Below are positions 33,501 to 44,544 of a DNA stretch of 64,000 nt, piece by piece (the stretch's first letter is position 1; every line of letters begins with the position of its first letter). The stretch comes from Actinomycetota bacterium. GTDB taxonomy: Bacteria > Actinomycetota > Thermoleophilia > Gaiellales > Gaiellaceae. Under the pieces are notes generated by a model. It had not been told where the DNA came from and made no database searches. It saw only the letters and a list, made by a program, of their open reading frames with translations. The position numbers were made by a program, and so were the translations under genes. The stretch covers positions 209,594-273,593 of the forward strand of contig PLJC01000012.1 of the NCBI GenBank assembly GCA_003139545.1, written 5' to 3'.

Positions 33501-34507
33501 CGCGGGCTCGCGAGGACGATCACAACTGCCGCGAGCGCGACCGCGACGGGGGCGACGGCGAGGAACCGCCGTCGGTCGAGTGCGAACGGGACGAGCCGCA
33601 GGATCGGCATCGCCAGGCACACGATCGCGAGTGCTCCGAGCAGCGCGACCTTGGCGGCGAACTCCGTCGTCGTCGGCGCGATGAGAACGGCCGAGAGCAC
33701 CCCGAGAGAAACGGCGTACACGAGCCGCGCCGACGGCGAGCGGGGCGCCGTCTTCGGGTCGGTGATCATGAAGAAGAGGAACACGAGCACCTCGGGCGAT
33801 GTGATCAGCACCCACCAGAGATGGAAGCCGCTGATCGGCCCGAGGTGCCAGCGCGCGGTCATCGAGTGACCCGCGAGCGCGAGCACGCCGATGCCCGCGG
33901 CGAACGACACCCAGAAGCCGAGCGCGACGCGCAGCAGATGAAGCCGGCGGAGGATGGCGAAGCCGCCGGTGACGATGACGACGAGCGCGAGCGCGAGCCA
34001 CGCCGAGGTCGGCCCCCACCAGAAGTCGAGCGGCGCCGCACGGTTCCGGCCGAGCGCGAGGAAGCAGATGACGAGGCCGATGTTCGACGGATTGAAGATG
34101 TGCTCGCCGCGCCACTTGATCACGTACTTCGAGAGGAGCGAGATGGCCGCTGTGCCGACGAAGATCCACCAGCCGCGCAGGCTCCACCAGTCACCGTGCG
34201 CGGTCCCCGGTACGCGCAGGACGAAGGCGACGCCGTTCCCGGTCAGCATCGCGCTCGCCGGCCACAGGATGACGTGCTGGCTCCGGAGGGCGATCGCGAC
34301 CTCGAGCACGGCGCAGGTCCCGAGCGCGAGCAGGATCTGGGCGATCGAGACCTCGAAGTGAAAGCCGATCTGCCCGATGACCTGCAGCGAGGTGATCGTC
34401 GCCGCGAGGTGCATGCGCGGATCGCTGAGCTTCGGGAGGAGCACCGGATACGCCCTGCCGCGGATCTCCAGGATGGGTGCCGCGGTCGCGCTCAAAGCCT
34501 GACCCAT
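30515..34507 (-). CDS. Three-part fusion: NqrB/RnfD-like membrane domain, VCBS/ASPIC repeats, haloperoxidase-like domain
   Basis: A 1330-residue protein. Residues about 30-335 form an eight-to-ten-helix membrane domain with FNPSNIGLVICFLALG and SPEVLVFLFFMITDPKTAP, the hallmarks of the NqrB/RnfD/RnfD-like family. Residues about 445-925 hold FG-GAP/VCBS calcium loops (LDYNGDGWQDLF, ADVNGDGLPDIF, IDVNGDGRPDLY, ADVNNNGRMEV) and the ASPIC/UnbV ending RVHLGLGAAT. Residues about 965-1325 resemble vanadium haloperoxidase / PAP2 (LNDAAVSAWAAKRTYQAPRPI). There the usual SGH is SEG (1269-1271) and the usual GIH is GIE (1305-1307), so vanadate-site histidines are missing. The large C-terminal part is probably outside the membrane. 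Function is unknown; a surface electron-transfer or adhesion role is a guess. Confidence 0.88.
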   Translation of the reverse strand: MGQALSATAAPILEIRGRAYPVLLPKLSDPRMHLAATITSLQVIGQIGFHFEVSIAQILLALGTCAVLEVAIALRSQHVILWPASAMLTGNGVAFVLRVPGTAHGDWWSLRGWWIFVGTAAISLLSKYVIKWRGEHIFNPSNIGLVICFLALGRNRAAPLDFWWGPTSAWLALALVVIVTGGFAILRRLHLLRVALGFWVSFAAGIGVLALAGHSMTARWHLGPISGFHLWWVLITSPEVLVFLFFMITDPKTAPRSPSARLVYAVSLGVLSAVLIAPTTTEFAAKVALLGALAIVCLAMPILRLVPFALDRRRFLAVAPVAVALAAVVIVLASPRTAATAFRPLPPGALPPITILPSHGVQTKLDRHTAELIAHDLLAARPASTSDRLRIYLVQGREQGPPTATAQLADVTYHLHQTSNGHWALPAAATPTQIAAPVVSDALAGTHLTDVAASVGLDFRQGSFRFGPSNETQAMMGGGLCWLDYNGDGWQDLFVVNSYSSADTAQWGAHGGLPRSALFENVHGKFRNVTAASHTGLQTQGDGCAAADLTGNGRPDLVVSTTRGVDVLWNDGNGTFTTKALPAHGWYTGVAVADVNGDGLPDIFVAGYSDTNEPVPNSLAGFPTNVAGVRDLLFLNEGHRHFREVGVQAGLESANFRHGLGAQFIDVNGDGRPDLYIANDEDPNDLYVNVPWPGGAKADPAGLGFRFEDRAAVAGVADPFAGMGIATVNGTMVVTNSRNEPTAAFRQVGLSFLNARPEFDPALGTGFAGWGASWVDLANSGKPDLVLAAGAIPVTKLAADAEPVRVLAPTGARFGVAKGALGALRLNGRGVAAADVNNNGRMEVAINTVGGKLVLLRASGPSGNWIDLSLSRFVPGAVVSLTLPNGVSLSRTVQAGSSYLSSEDPRVHLGLGAATSAVVYVRYPWGATTETNVRRVDRVVRVAVPPLRTPLVQPSPAACTPAQHSGSIATVWDETAVAVLRAGDASEPVQARDLYDLATTMSSAGPSPVAISYAAYQLLLWRASFNSNLASTFAILTKQLRSLCLSPDAPASRIAAAAIAAGRHDGSNESMHYADPSYVSQNAPLIVSVPGSTVHDATFWQPLSFSRTDVQSFVGAQWGGVSTFAGRVHVGPPPFGIPSSRTYKQAAISVLRATAGARAPRVDTSPLAWNRLAATAATGNLTQDLRLYRTLNGALNDAAVSAWAAKRTYQAPRPISMIRYLAFNGQLPIVAGVSKRVGDQEYVLSGGRWVPGAAWTPPAATPASPGWVSEGSAFAYAADEVLTALTGRSFATQAERMSAAGLADGIETPADEAAGRALGTKIGKLALAHR

Positions 34508-34542
34508 CCTAGTGTCCTAAGGAAATAGGTGACAATGGCGCG

Positions 34543-34923
34543 ATGAGGCTCGATCGCGCCCGTCGCATCGTCGAGCACGTCGTCGCCGCGGCCTCGGCTC
34601 CCCTCTCCGTCTACGTCGCCGACACGCACGGCGAGCTCGTCGCCGCTGCCACGATGGACGGCGCCGCGCCCGACACGCGCCTGAACGCGCAGCGCAAGGC
34701 GTACACCGCCGCACGCAGCGACGCTCGCTCGACCCGCGAGCTGGCGGAGAAGGTCCGCGACGACGCGGTCGAGCGGGCGAGCTTCGATCCGTTCTTCACG
34801 TTCTTCCTCGGCGGCGTCGCCGTGTTCGAGGGCGAGACGCGCGTCGGCGCGGTCGGCGTCAGCGGCCTCCCGGGCGCCGAGGACGAGCGCCTCGCGACGG
34901 CCGCCATCGACGCGACCGCCTGA
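34543..34923 (+). CDS. GlcG/HbpS family heme-binding-like protein
   Basis: A 126-residue protein of the GlcG/HbpS (DUF336) fold. It shows [20 protein letters not shown] near residues 22-41, the [14 protein letters not shown] helix and the final [21 protein letters not shown]. Members bind heme or act with sugar-acid and glycolate enzymes; it often accompanies dehydratases or oxidases, as here, where the IlvD-type gene starts one base after its stop. It is divergent from the large fusion gene. A chaperone or accessory role for the next enzyme is inference. Confidence 0.88.
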   Translation: MRLDRARRIVEHVVAAASAPLSVYVADTHGELVAAATMDGAAPDTRLNAQRKAYTAARSDARSTRELAEKVRDDAVERASFDPFFTFFLGGVAVFEGETRVGAVGVSGLPGAEDERLATAAIDATA

Positions 34924-34924
34924 G

Positions 34925-36552
34925 ATGCGCGACGACGCGACCCGCCGGGCCCGCGAGGAGCTCGCCGCCGGGGCCGCCCGCGCGCCCGCCCGCGCGCACT
35001 TCCGCGCGATGGGGATCGATCCCGCACGGCTCGACGGCCCGATTGTCGGGATCGCGTCGACGTGGACGGGGACGATGCCGTGCAACCTGAATCAGCGCGA
35101 GCTCGCCGATCGCGTCGTCGAGGGCGTCACCGCGGCCGGCGGCGTCGGCCTCGTCTTCAACACGATCGCGGTAAGCGACAACCAGTCGCAGGCGACGCCG
35201 GGGATGCGGGCGTCGCTGATCTCGCGCGAGGTGATCGCCGACTCCATCGAGCTCATGACGGCCGCGCACGATTTCGACGCGCTCGTGTGTCTCGTCGGCT
35301 GCGACAAGACAGTGCCGGCAGCGCTCATGGCGCTCGCGCGCGTCGATAAGCCCGCGGTCGTGCTCTACAGCGGGCCGATGCGCGCCGGCCCCAATCGCAC
35401 GACGATCCAGGATGTCTGGGAGGCCATTCCCGGCCCACGTCCTGTGCTGGACGAGCTCGAGCGCGTCGCATGCCCGGGGCCCGGCACCTGCGCCGGTCAC
35501 TTCACCGCCAACACGATGGCGGTCGCACTCGACTGTCTCGGAATCTCCGTCATCGGCGACGGGTTGATCCCCGCCGACGAGACCGACGCGAAGGGCGATG
35601 CGGCCCGGCGCGCGGGTGAGCTGGCCGCCCGTCTGACCGTGACGGCGCGCCGCTTCCTCGACCGCCGCGCGCTCCTGCACGCGATGGCCGGGATCGCCGC
35701 GACCGGCGGCTCGACGAACGGCGTGCTCCATTTGCTTGCGATCGCGCGGGAGGCAGGCGTCGAGCTGACGCTCGACGATCTCGCCGCGGTGAGCGAACGA
35801 ACGCCGGTGATCGCGAGCCTCCTCCCGACCGGTCGCTTCGCCGCCGAGGACTTCCATCGCGCCGGCGGGACCGGCGCGTTGCTGCGGGAGCTGATCCGCA
35901 CGGGGCACGTAGACGGCGGCGCGCCGACCGTCGACGGCTCGACGCTCGCGGAGCGGACGGACGGCGCGCCTGCGCCGGACGGTGCGGTGCTCTCCACCGT
36001 CGAGCAGCCGTTCAAGGCGGGCGGTGCGCTCCGCGCGCTGCGCGGCAACCTCGCGCCCGGCGGCAGCCTCGTGAAGGTCAGCGGCATACGCGCGCACCGT
36101 GGCCCCGCGCGCGTCTTCGACAGCGAGGAAGCGTGCACGGACGCGGTCCGCGCCGGCCGCGTTCAGCCGGGGGACATGCTCGTCGTCCGCTACGAGGGGC
36201 CGGCGGGCGGTCCCGGCATGCGCGAGCTGCTCAGCGTCACGTCCTCGATCGTCGGCGCTGGGCTCGGCGATTCGGTCGCGCTCGTGACCGACGGCCGCTT
36301 CTCGGGCGCGACCCGCGGGCTCATGGTCGGCTACGTCTCACCGGAGGCGTTCCGCGGCGGGCCGCTCGCCGTCGTGCGCGACGGCGACGTCGTCGCGATC
36401 GACGCGGACGCGGGCACGCTCGTCCTGGAGGTCGACGACGGCGAGCTCGCCGATCGGCTGGCCGGGTGGACGCAGCCTTCGTCCGACGTGACCGGCGTGT
36501 TCGCGCGCTACCGCGCGCTTGTCGGGCCGGCGTCCGAGGGCGCCGTCCTGTC

Positions 36553-36556
<4 letters not shown>
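34925..36556 (+). CDS. IlvD/Edd family dehydratase
   Basis: A 543-residue iron-sulfur dehydratase. The cluster cysteines are in [16 protein letters not shown] and [15 protein letters not shown]; the later block [21 protein letters not shown] is the family's active-site signature. Family members dehydrate dihydroxy acids (branched-chain amino acid synthesis) or sugar acids such as gluconate and xylonate. The sugar-catabolism surroundings, with a zinc sugar dehydrogenase coupled by GTGA, make a sugar-acid dehydratase more likely, but dihydroxy-acid dehydratase (IlvD) cannot be excluded from sequence alone. Confidence 0.88.
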
Positions 36557-38963
<2,407 letters not shown>

Positions 38964-38980
38964 ACGCGTACTATCGCCAA

Positions 38981-40087
38981 ATGGCGCAGATCGGCGTAGG
39001 GATGCTCGGCTACGCGTTCATGGGGAAAGCCCACTCGAACGCGTTCCGGAAGATCCCGTACATCACGTGGCCGCCGCCGCTCGAGCCGCTGCTGATCGGG
39101 ATCGCCGGCCGGAACGAGCAGGCGGTCGGCGAGGCTGCGCTCCGCTACGGCTGGGACTACGCGACCACCGACTGGCGCGACCTGATCGCCGACGAGCGCA
39201 TCGGCCTGTTCGACAACGGCGGCCCCAACGCGCTGCACGCCGAGCCGACGATCGCCGCTGCGCGCGCGGGCAAGCACGTCGTCTGCGAGAAGCCGCTCGG
39301 CCGCGACGCGGGCGAGAGCTACGAGATCTGGAAGCAGGTCGCCGCGACCGGCGTCAAGCACATGTGCGGGTTCAACTACCGCTTCGTGCCGGCCGTCCGC
39401 CTCGCGCGGGAGATGATCGAGGCCGGCGAGCTCGGCGAGGTGCGGCACTTCCGCGGGCGCTACCTCCAGGACTGGGGTGACGATCCGTCGCTCGACACGT
39501 GGCGCTTCAATCCCGACGAGGCCGGGTCGGGAGCGCTCGGCGACCTGATGACGCACGTCGTCGACCTCGCGCGCTTCCTCAACGGCGAGATCGCGACGGT
39601 GTCCGGCTTCGCGCACACGTTCCTGCCCGGCCGCAAGGTCGACGACGCAGTCGAGGCTGCAGTCGAGTTCGGCAACGGCTCGATCGGCACGCTCGAGGCG
39701 ACGCGTTTCGCGCACGGCCGGCGCAACGCGTTCCAGTGGGAGATCAACGGGACGAAGGGATCGCTCGCCTTTGACATGGAGCGGCTGAACGAGCTCCAGG
39801 TCTTCCGCGCCGACGGCGACCGCGCCCGCGGCTTCAAGACGGTGCTCGTCTCCGAGACCGACCATCCGTTCTGGAAGTACTGGTGGCCGCCCGGCCACAT
39901 CATCGGCTGGGGCGACACGTTCGTGCACGAGCTGCATCACATGCTGTGGGCGATCGCGGAGGACGCGGACGTCGCGCCGTACGGCGCCGACTTCGAGGAC
40001 GGTTACCGCGCCTCCGAGATCTGCGACGCGATCGTCCGCTCCGGCGAGACCGGCGCGCGCGAGACGATCTCGTACAAGACGCTCTAG
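38981..40087 (+). CDS. Gfo/Idh/MocA family oxidoreductase (inositol dehydrogenase-like)
   Basis: A 368-residue oxidoreductase. It has GMLGYAFMGKAHSNAF at the nucleotide loop, the EKP motif (VCEKPLGRDAGES), GFNYRFVPA and the GALGDLMTHVVDLARFL block typical of inositol-2-dehydrogenase-like members with about 370 residues. The substrate is likely a cyclitol or hexose derivative. It forms a divergent pair with the other family member, and its end overlaps the convergent M24 gene by 4 bases. Confidence 0.93.
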   Translation: MAQIGVGMLGYAFMGKAHSNAFRKIPYITWPPPLEPLLIGIAGRNEQAVGEAALRYGWDYATTDWRDLIADERIGLFDNGGPNALHAEPTIAAARAGKHVVCEKPLGRDAGESYEIWKQVAATGVKHMCGFNYRFVPAVRLAREMIEAGELGEVRHFRGRYLQDWGDDPSLDTWRFNPDEAGSGALGDLMTHVVDLARFLNGEIATVSGFAHTFLPGRKVDDAVEAAVEFGNGSIGTLEATRFAHGRRNAFQWEINGTKGSLAFDMERLNELQVFRADGDRARGFKTVLVSETDHPFWKYWWPPGHIIGWGDTFVHELHHMLWAIAEDADVAPYGADFEDGYRASEICDAIVRSGETGARETISYKTL

Positions 40088-41262
40088 TCGAGCGGCAGCG
40101 TGAGGCTGTCGATGTCGCGCGGGTAGTCCGTCAGCGTCTGCATCCCGTGCTCGGTCACGACGACCGTGTCCGAGTGCCGGAAGCCGCCGAGCGCCGAGTC
40201 GTACAGCCCCGGCTCCACCGTGAAGACCATTCCGGGCTGGAGCACGGTGTTGTCGCCGAGGTCGAGGAACGGCGCCTCGTGGTTGCGCAGGCCGATGCCG
40301 TGGCCCGTGTGCTGGCGCCAGTACTCGAGCAGGTCGTTGTCCTCGAAGTAGCGCATGACAGCGCCGTCGACATCGGCGCACGTCGCGCCCGGCCGGATGG
40401 CGGCGAACGCCGCTTCCTGCGCGGCGACGACGTGGCCGAAGAGCCGCCGCTGCTCGTCGGTCGGCGGCCCGATGACCATGCCGCGCTCGAGCTCGGCGTT
40501 GTACCCCCAGATCGGCGCGCTCGTCTCGCTGACGAGCATGTCGCCGGCGCGGAACTCGATCGCGTGCGCGACCGCATGCGCCCACGAGCTGCGCACGCCG
40601 ATCTGCCCGCGGTAGCCCGCAGACACGCCCGCCGACGACGACAGCCCGCCCACGTCGCCGAGCTCTGCGAGCATCGCGAGCGTCGTCTCCTGTGCGGCCC
40701 GGAGGCTCGCCTCCGCCTCGGTGACGCCGGGCCGCGTGTACTCCTGCAGCAGCCGGTGCGCGTGGGCGCACCAGCGCCCGCTCTCGCGGATCAGCTCGAG
40801 CTCGTTCTCGCTCTTGCGCGCCATCATCGACTCGATGACGTCGCCGAGCGGCGTCACCGAGGCGCCCGTGACCTCGCTCAGCGGCGGGCCTTTGTAGCCG
40901 AGGATGCCGGGGTACCCATCCTGGTCCGCGCCGACGGCGCGCTCGATGCCGAGGTCGGCGAGCACGCGCGCGAAGAGGCGCATGGGGTGCTCGAGGCCCG
41001 GGTACTCGGCGTACGCGTCGATGCGCTCGAACGCCGCCTCGGCACGGGCGCGCTCGGTCTCGAACTCCGGCACGAAGATCGTCGACTCGCCGCCGACGTT
41101 CTCCGCGTACACGACCGGCCGCTCGTTCGACAGGAACCAGAAGCCGGTGAAGTACTGGATGTAATCGGCGCCGAAGAGGACGTACCCCGTCAGCCCAGCG
41201 CCACGGACGTGCTCGAGCAGCCGTTGGCGCCGCTCCTCGAATTCGGCTGCGGGGATGCTCAC
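40084..41262 (-). CDS. M24 (aminopeptidase P-like) protein with altered metal ligands
   Basis: A 392-residue pita-bread-fold protein with the creatinase N-terminal domain (1-145) and the M24 domain (155-390). His321 (TGHGIGL), Glu350 (FTVEPGLY) and Glu371 (VVTEHG) are in place. The two aspartate ligands of Xaa-Pro peptidases are both Glu here: Glu246 in LVSETSAP and Glu257 in YNAELERG. The protein might use one or no metal ion, as in creatinase or ectoine hydrolase-like members, so a peptidase function is not assured. It follows the histidine kinase gene after 9 bases on the same strand. Confidence 0.85.
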   Translation of the reverse strand: MSIPAAEFEERRQRLLEHVRGAGLTGYVLFGADYIQYFTGFWFLSNERPVVYAENVGGESTIFVPEFETERARAEAAFERIDAYAEYPGLEHPMRLFARVLADLGIERAVGADQDGYPGILGYKGPPLSEVTGASVTPLGDVIESMMARKSENELELIRESGRWCAHAHRLLQEYTRPGVTEAEASLRAAQETTLAMLAELGDVGGLSSSAGVSAGYRGQIGVRSSWAHAVAHAIEFRAGDMLVSETSAPIWGYNAELERGMVIGPPTDEQRRLFGHVVAAQEAAFAAIRPGATCADVDGAVMRYFEDNDLLEYWRQHTGHGIGLRNHEAPFLDLGDNTVLQPGMVFTVEPGLYDSALGGFRHSDTVVVTEHGMQTLTDYPRDIDSLTLPLD

Positions 41263-41271
41263 CCCGCGAGC

Positions 41272-42648
41272 CTACGTGCGCAGTACGACCTCGAGCGCAG
41301 TTCCCCGCCCGGGGATCGACCGCAGGGAAAGGCCGCCGTCGATCGACGCCGCGCGGGCGCGCATGTTCTTCAGTCCCTGCCCGGCGACGCTGTCCTCGCC
41401 GTCGAAGCCCTCGCCGTCGTCGTGGATGGAGACGAAGCGCTCGCCGTCGCGCCAGCCGATCACGACCTCCGCGCACGTTGCCTGCGCGTGCTTGCGCACG
41501 TTCGCGAGCCCTTCCTGCACGATGCGGAAGATCTCGATCTGCTCGTCGGGCGCGAGATGCATCGCACTGTCGACCTCGAGCTCCACGTCGAGCGCGCCGT
41601 CGGCGGTGAGGACCTCGACGTAGCGGCGCAGCGCGGCGTCGAACGGCGCCGTCCCGCTCGCGGAGGACAGCGCGAGGATCGCGAAGCGGGCTTCCTGCTG
41701 CGCCAACAGAGCTGCTTCCTTCAGCCGCGGAATCGTGTCCGCGACGGCTGCGCCCGACTCGAGCATGGACGCGTGTGTCGAGACTGCGAAGAGGTATTGC
41801 GCGAGCCCGTCGTGGATCTCGCGCGCGACGCGCGCGCGTTCGTCCGCGACGGCGCGCCCGAACTCGGCTGAGCGGATCGCGCGCCACGCGCCGATGAGGA
41901 TGACGGTATACGCGAGCATGCGCAGGAAATCGCCCTGCGACACCCATCTGCCGGCGACGAGCGGCTGGAACACGAGCTGCAGCGCGGCGAAGAGCAGGAG
42001 CGTGAAGCCGAGCGCGAGCCAGCGCGAGATGTCCTCGTGGTGCGTGCGGAAGCGCTCGCCCCACCCGACGACGGCGACGAGCATGATCAAAGCCTGCAAC
42101 GCAAGCGTGCCGGTGAGGTAGAAGGGCTGCGTCTGCCCGGCGGGGACGCTCAACGGCGGTAGCGCGTCGCCGGCGTCGCGCAGGAGCGACCATGCGACGA
42201 AGAGCACGAGCCCTGCGGCCGCGACCGCGTTCGCGATCGCCCAGTCTCGGCGGCGCGTGCGGCCGCGCGCGAAAGGCGCGATGGCAATGAGCGCGGCGCC
42301 GACCATCCCGCCGAGGAGGTATGCCCATTCCTCCGAGGGGCGGGTGGTGTGGCCGCCGAGCTGCGGGCCGATGCCGAATCCGGCCGCGGAGAGCGAGGTG
42401 ACGAGGAAGCCGCTCGCCAGCAGGAGGTCGACGCGCCGGCCCTCGGCCGAGAAGCGGGCGGCAGCCAGCAGGGCGACGAGCAGCCCGGCGAGCGCCATTG
42501 TGGTCTCCAGCACGAGCCGGAGCTCCGGCAGGTTGAACCGCGTCCGCATGCCCGGGTGCGTGAGGAAGAGCGCGAGGATCGCGCCGAGCAGGCCTGCGAG
42601 CAGCGTTTCGCTGAGGAGCCAGGCCTCGAAGTCGTTCTGTTCTTTCAC
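41272..42648 (-). CDS. Membrane sensor histidine kinase, NarX/DesK-like (HisKA_3)
   Basis: A 458-residue sensor kinase. About eight hydrophobic segments fill residues 12-258, with no large extracellular domain. The dimerisation and phosphoacceptor box RVAREIHDGLAQYL contains His279. The ATPase follows with N-box RIVQEGLANVRKHA, DDGEGFDGE and QGLKNMRARA. It likely phosphorylates the divergent NarL-type regulator at 42693, from which it is separated by 44 bases. The signal is probably membrane-linked. The start is GTG at 42648. Confidence 0.92.
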   Translation of the reverse strand: MKEQNDFEAWLLSETLLAGLLGAILALFLTHPGMRTRFNLPELRLVLETTMALAGLLVALLAAARFSAEGRRVDLLLASGFLVTSLSAAGFGIGPQLGGHTTRPSEEWAYLLGGMVGAALIAIAPFARGRTRRRDWAIANAVAAAGLVLFVAWSLLRDAGDALPPLSVPAGQTQPFYLTGTLALQALIMLVAVVGWGERFRTHHEDISRWLALGFTLLLFAALQLVFQPLVAGRWVSQGDFLRMLAYTVILIGAWRAIRSAEFGRAVADERARVAREIHDGLAQYLFAVSTHASMLESGAAVADTIPRLKEAALLAQQEARFAILALSSASGTAPFDAALRRYVEVLTADGALDVELEVDSAMHLAPDEQIEIFRIVQEGLANVRKHAQATCAEVVIGWRDGERFVSIHDDGEGFDGEDSVAGQGLKNMRARAASIDGGLSLRSIPGRGTALEVVLRT

Positions 42649-42692
42649 TTTCCCCTTGTCGGCAGAACCGCCGCTGCCGATAAGCGGTCAAG

Positions 42693-43340
42693 ATGAGCGC
42701 CCGCGTCATGATCGTCGACGACCACCCGCTGACCCGTGAGGCCCTGGCCTCGCTGCTCGGCGCGCACGGTTTCGAGGTCTGCGGCACTGCATCGGACGGG
42801 ACGGAGGCCGTCCAGGAGGCAGGCCGCCTCCAGCCCGATCTCGTCCTGCTCGATCTCTCGATGCCCGGCATCGACGGCCTCTCGGCCCTGCCCGGCATCC
42901 TCAACGCTTCGCCCGGGAGCGAGGTGGTTGTCCTGACGGCGTCCGGTACAGAGGACAACCTGCTCGCCGCGGTCCGCGCCGGAGCCGCCGGCTATCTGTT
43001 GAAGACAGAGCCGCCGGAGCGGATCGCTGAATTCCTCGAAGGGGTCATCCACGGCGAAGCGGCCCTCTCCGGCGCGGTCGCACGGCGGCTGCTCGATCGC
43101 GTGCGCACCGGCTCCGACCACGTCGGCGGTGTCCCGGACGCGATCGCGCAGAAGCTCTCCGCCCGCGAGCTCGAAGTGCTGCTCTTGCTCGACGAGCACC
43201 TCGGCACGGACGAGATCGCGAAGCGGCTGTACATCTCCGAGCACACCGTGCGCTCGCACGTGAAGAGCTTGCTGAAGAAACTCGGCGTCTCCTCGCGCCG
43301 CGAGGCGCTCGAGCGGTTGTCGCTCGCCCGCGCGGCCTAG
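42693..43340 (+). CDS. NarL/LuxR-type response regulator
   Basis: A 215-residue regulator with receiver (Asp54 in LVLLDLSMP, Lys in YLLKTEPPE) and a LuxR helix-turn-helix at about 148-208 (LSARELEVLLLLDEHLGTDEIAKRL, ISEHTVRSHV). It is the cognate partner of the divergent sensor kinase. Phosphorylation should promote dimerisation and DNA binding. The end overlaps the convergent S4-domain gene by 4 bases. Confidence 0.94.
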   Translation: MSARVMIVDDHPLTREALASLLGAHGFEVCGTASDGTEAVQEAGRLQPDLVLLDLSMPGIDGLSALPGILNASPGSEVVVLTASGTEDNLLAAVRAGAAGYLLKTEPPERIAEFLEGVIHGEAALSGAVARRLLDRVRTGSDHVGGVPDAIAQKLSARELEVLLLLDEHLGTDEIAKRLYISEHTVRSHVKSLLKKLGVSSRREALERLSLARAA

Positions 43341-43717
43341 CGCCTGCGCTGACCTTTCCGGAGCGCGTCGAGTCGGCGGCGGTCATGCTTCGTCGGCCGC
43401 GTTCCGAGGTCGGCCCCGAGGGGGCGGGCGTCTCGCCGCTCGAGCCGCTGCTGCTCTCGCGCCTCCTGCGACTCCTTCGTCTCCTCGTACAGCGTCGCCG
43501 CCTCGCTCGCCGGGCCGCGCCGCTCGGCCAGCGCGCGCACGACGACCGTCGAGGTGACCTGGCCGCGCCGGATCTCGAGCGTGTCGCCGACACGCGCCTC
43601 GCGCGCCGGCTTCACGCGCGCGCCACCCACCTGGACGTGGCCGGCGAGGACGGCCTCGGTCGCGAGCGAGCGCGTCTTGAAGAACCGCGCCGCCCAGAGC
43701 CACTTGTCGATCCTCAC
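43337..43717 (-). CDS. S4-domain RNA-binding protein (Hsp15-like)
   Basis: A 126-residue protein with an N-terminal S4 domain (RIDKWLWAARFFKTRSLATEAVLAGHVQVGG), as in Hsp15, which binds 50S subunits carrying stalled nascent chains. The C-terminal part is basic and arginine-rich, ending GQRRR. The GTG at 43717 overlaps the stop of the deacetylase gene (GTGA). It is the last gene of the operon plsC / exonuclease / DUF6457 / HDAC / S4. Confidence 0.9.
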   Translation of the reverse strand: MRIDKWLWAARFFKTRSLATEAVLAGHVQVGGARVKPAREARVGDTLEIRRGQVTSTVVVRALAERRGPASEAATLYEETKESQEAREQQRLERRDARPLGADLGTRPTKHDRRRLDALRKGQRRR

Positions 43718-44544
43718 CGCGCGCTGAGCCCTTCCAGCGCGGCGTCGACGAGCGCCGGCAGCGTTTCCAGGTTGTAGCCGCCCTCGAGCACCGCGGCGAC
43801 GCGCGGCGCCGCGTCGCGGCATCGCCGTCCCATCTCGCGGAAACCGTCCGCGGTGACGTTCATCCCGGCGAGCGGGTCGTCCTCGTGCGCATCGAAGCCG
43901 GCGGACACGAGCACGAGCTCGGGGTCGAAGCGTGCGAGCGCGGGCTCGACGACGTGGTCGAACGCATGCAGGTACTCCTCGTCGCCCGATCCGGCCGACA
44001 TCGGCACGTTCACCGTCGTGTCGCGCTGCTCGTCCGGGCCGCCGCTTCCCGGATAGAACGGCCACTGGTGGAGCGAGATGAAGAGCACGCTGTCGTCGTC
44101 CCAGAAGATCTCCTGCGTTCCGTTCCCGTGGTGCACGTCGAAATCGACGATCGCAACGCGTTCGAAACCCGATGCCCGTGCCGCGATCGCGACGTTGTTG
44201 AAGATGCAGAAGCCCATCGCGCGATCCGGCAGCGCGTGGTGACCGGGCGGCCGCACGAGCGCGAAGGCGCCGCGCCGCGCCGCTTCGACGGCCGTGCCGG
44301 CCGCGAGGGACGCAGCCTCGAACGTCGTCTCGGTGGCGATCGTGTCGCCGTCCAGCCAGGTGGGAGACTCGACCGCCCGCACGAGCTCGACGTGCGCGCG
44401 CGTGTGTACAAGAAGGAGCTCCTCGTCCGTCGCAGCCCGTCCCTCGCTCCACACGTGCTCATGCTCGAGCAGCACGGCGATCCGCTCCGGCCGTTCCGGA
44501 TGATGGCCGGTGGGATGGAGTCGCGCGAGCGCGGGATGCGTCAG
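43714..44544 (-). CDS. Histone deacetylase family (AcuC/acetylpolyamine deacetylase-like) protein, CTG start
   Basis: A 276-residue zinc deacetylase. It shows GHHPERPERI near the N-terminus, PPGHHALPDRAMGFCIFNNVA, the zinc site IVDFDVHHGNGTQ with Asp and His, SAGFDAHEDDPLAGM and EGGYNLETL. In bacteria these enzymes deacetylate acetyl-CoA synthetase, polyamines or small molecules. No ATG, GTG or TTG precedes the conserved LTHPALARLHPTG start in a sensible place. A CTG at 44544 overlaps the DUF6457 stop (CTGA), in line with other coupled junctions here, and is taken as the start. Confidence 0.88.
   Translation of the reverse strand: MTHPALARLHPTGHHPERPERIAVLLEHEHVWSEGRAATDEELLLVHTRAHVELVRAVESPTWLDGDTIATETTFEAASLAAGTAVEAARRGAFALVRPPGHHALPDRAMGFCIFNNVAIAARASGFERVAIVDFDVHHGNGTQEIFWDDDSVLFISLHQWPFYPGSGGPDEQRDTTVNVPMSAGSGDEEYLHAFDHVVEPALARFDPELVLVSAGFDAHEDDPLAGMNVTADGFREMGRRCRDAAPRVAAVLEGGYNLETLPALVDAALEGLSAR

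Noticed and set aside
32267..34528. Long plus-strand open frame opposite the large fusion gene
   Set aside because: It is a mirror-frame effect of high GC: low complexity in charged residues and no domains, while the minus strand has three recognisable domains.
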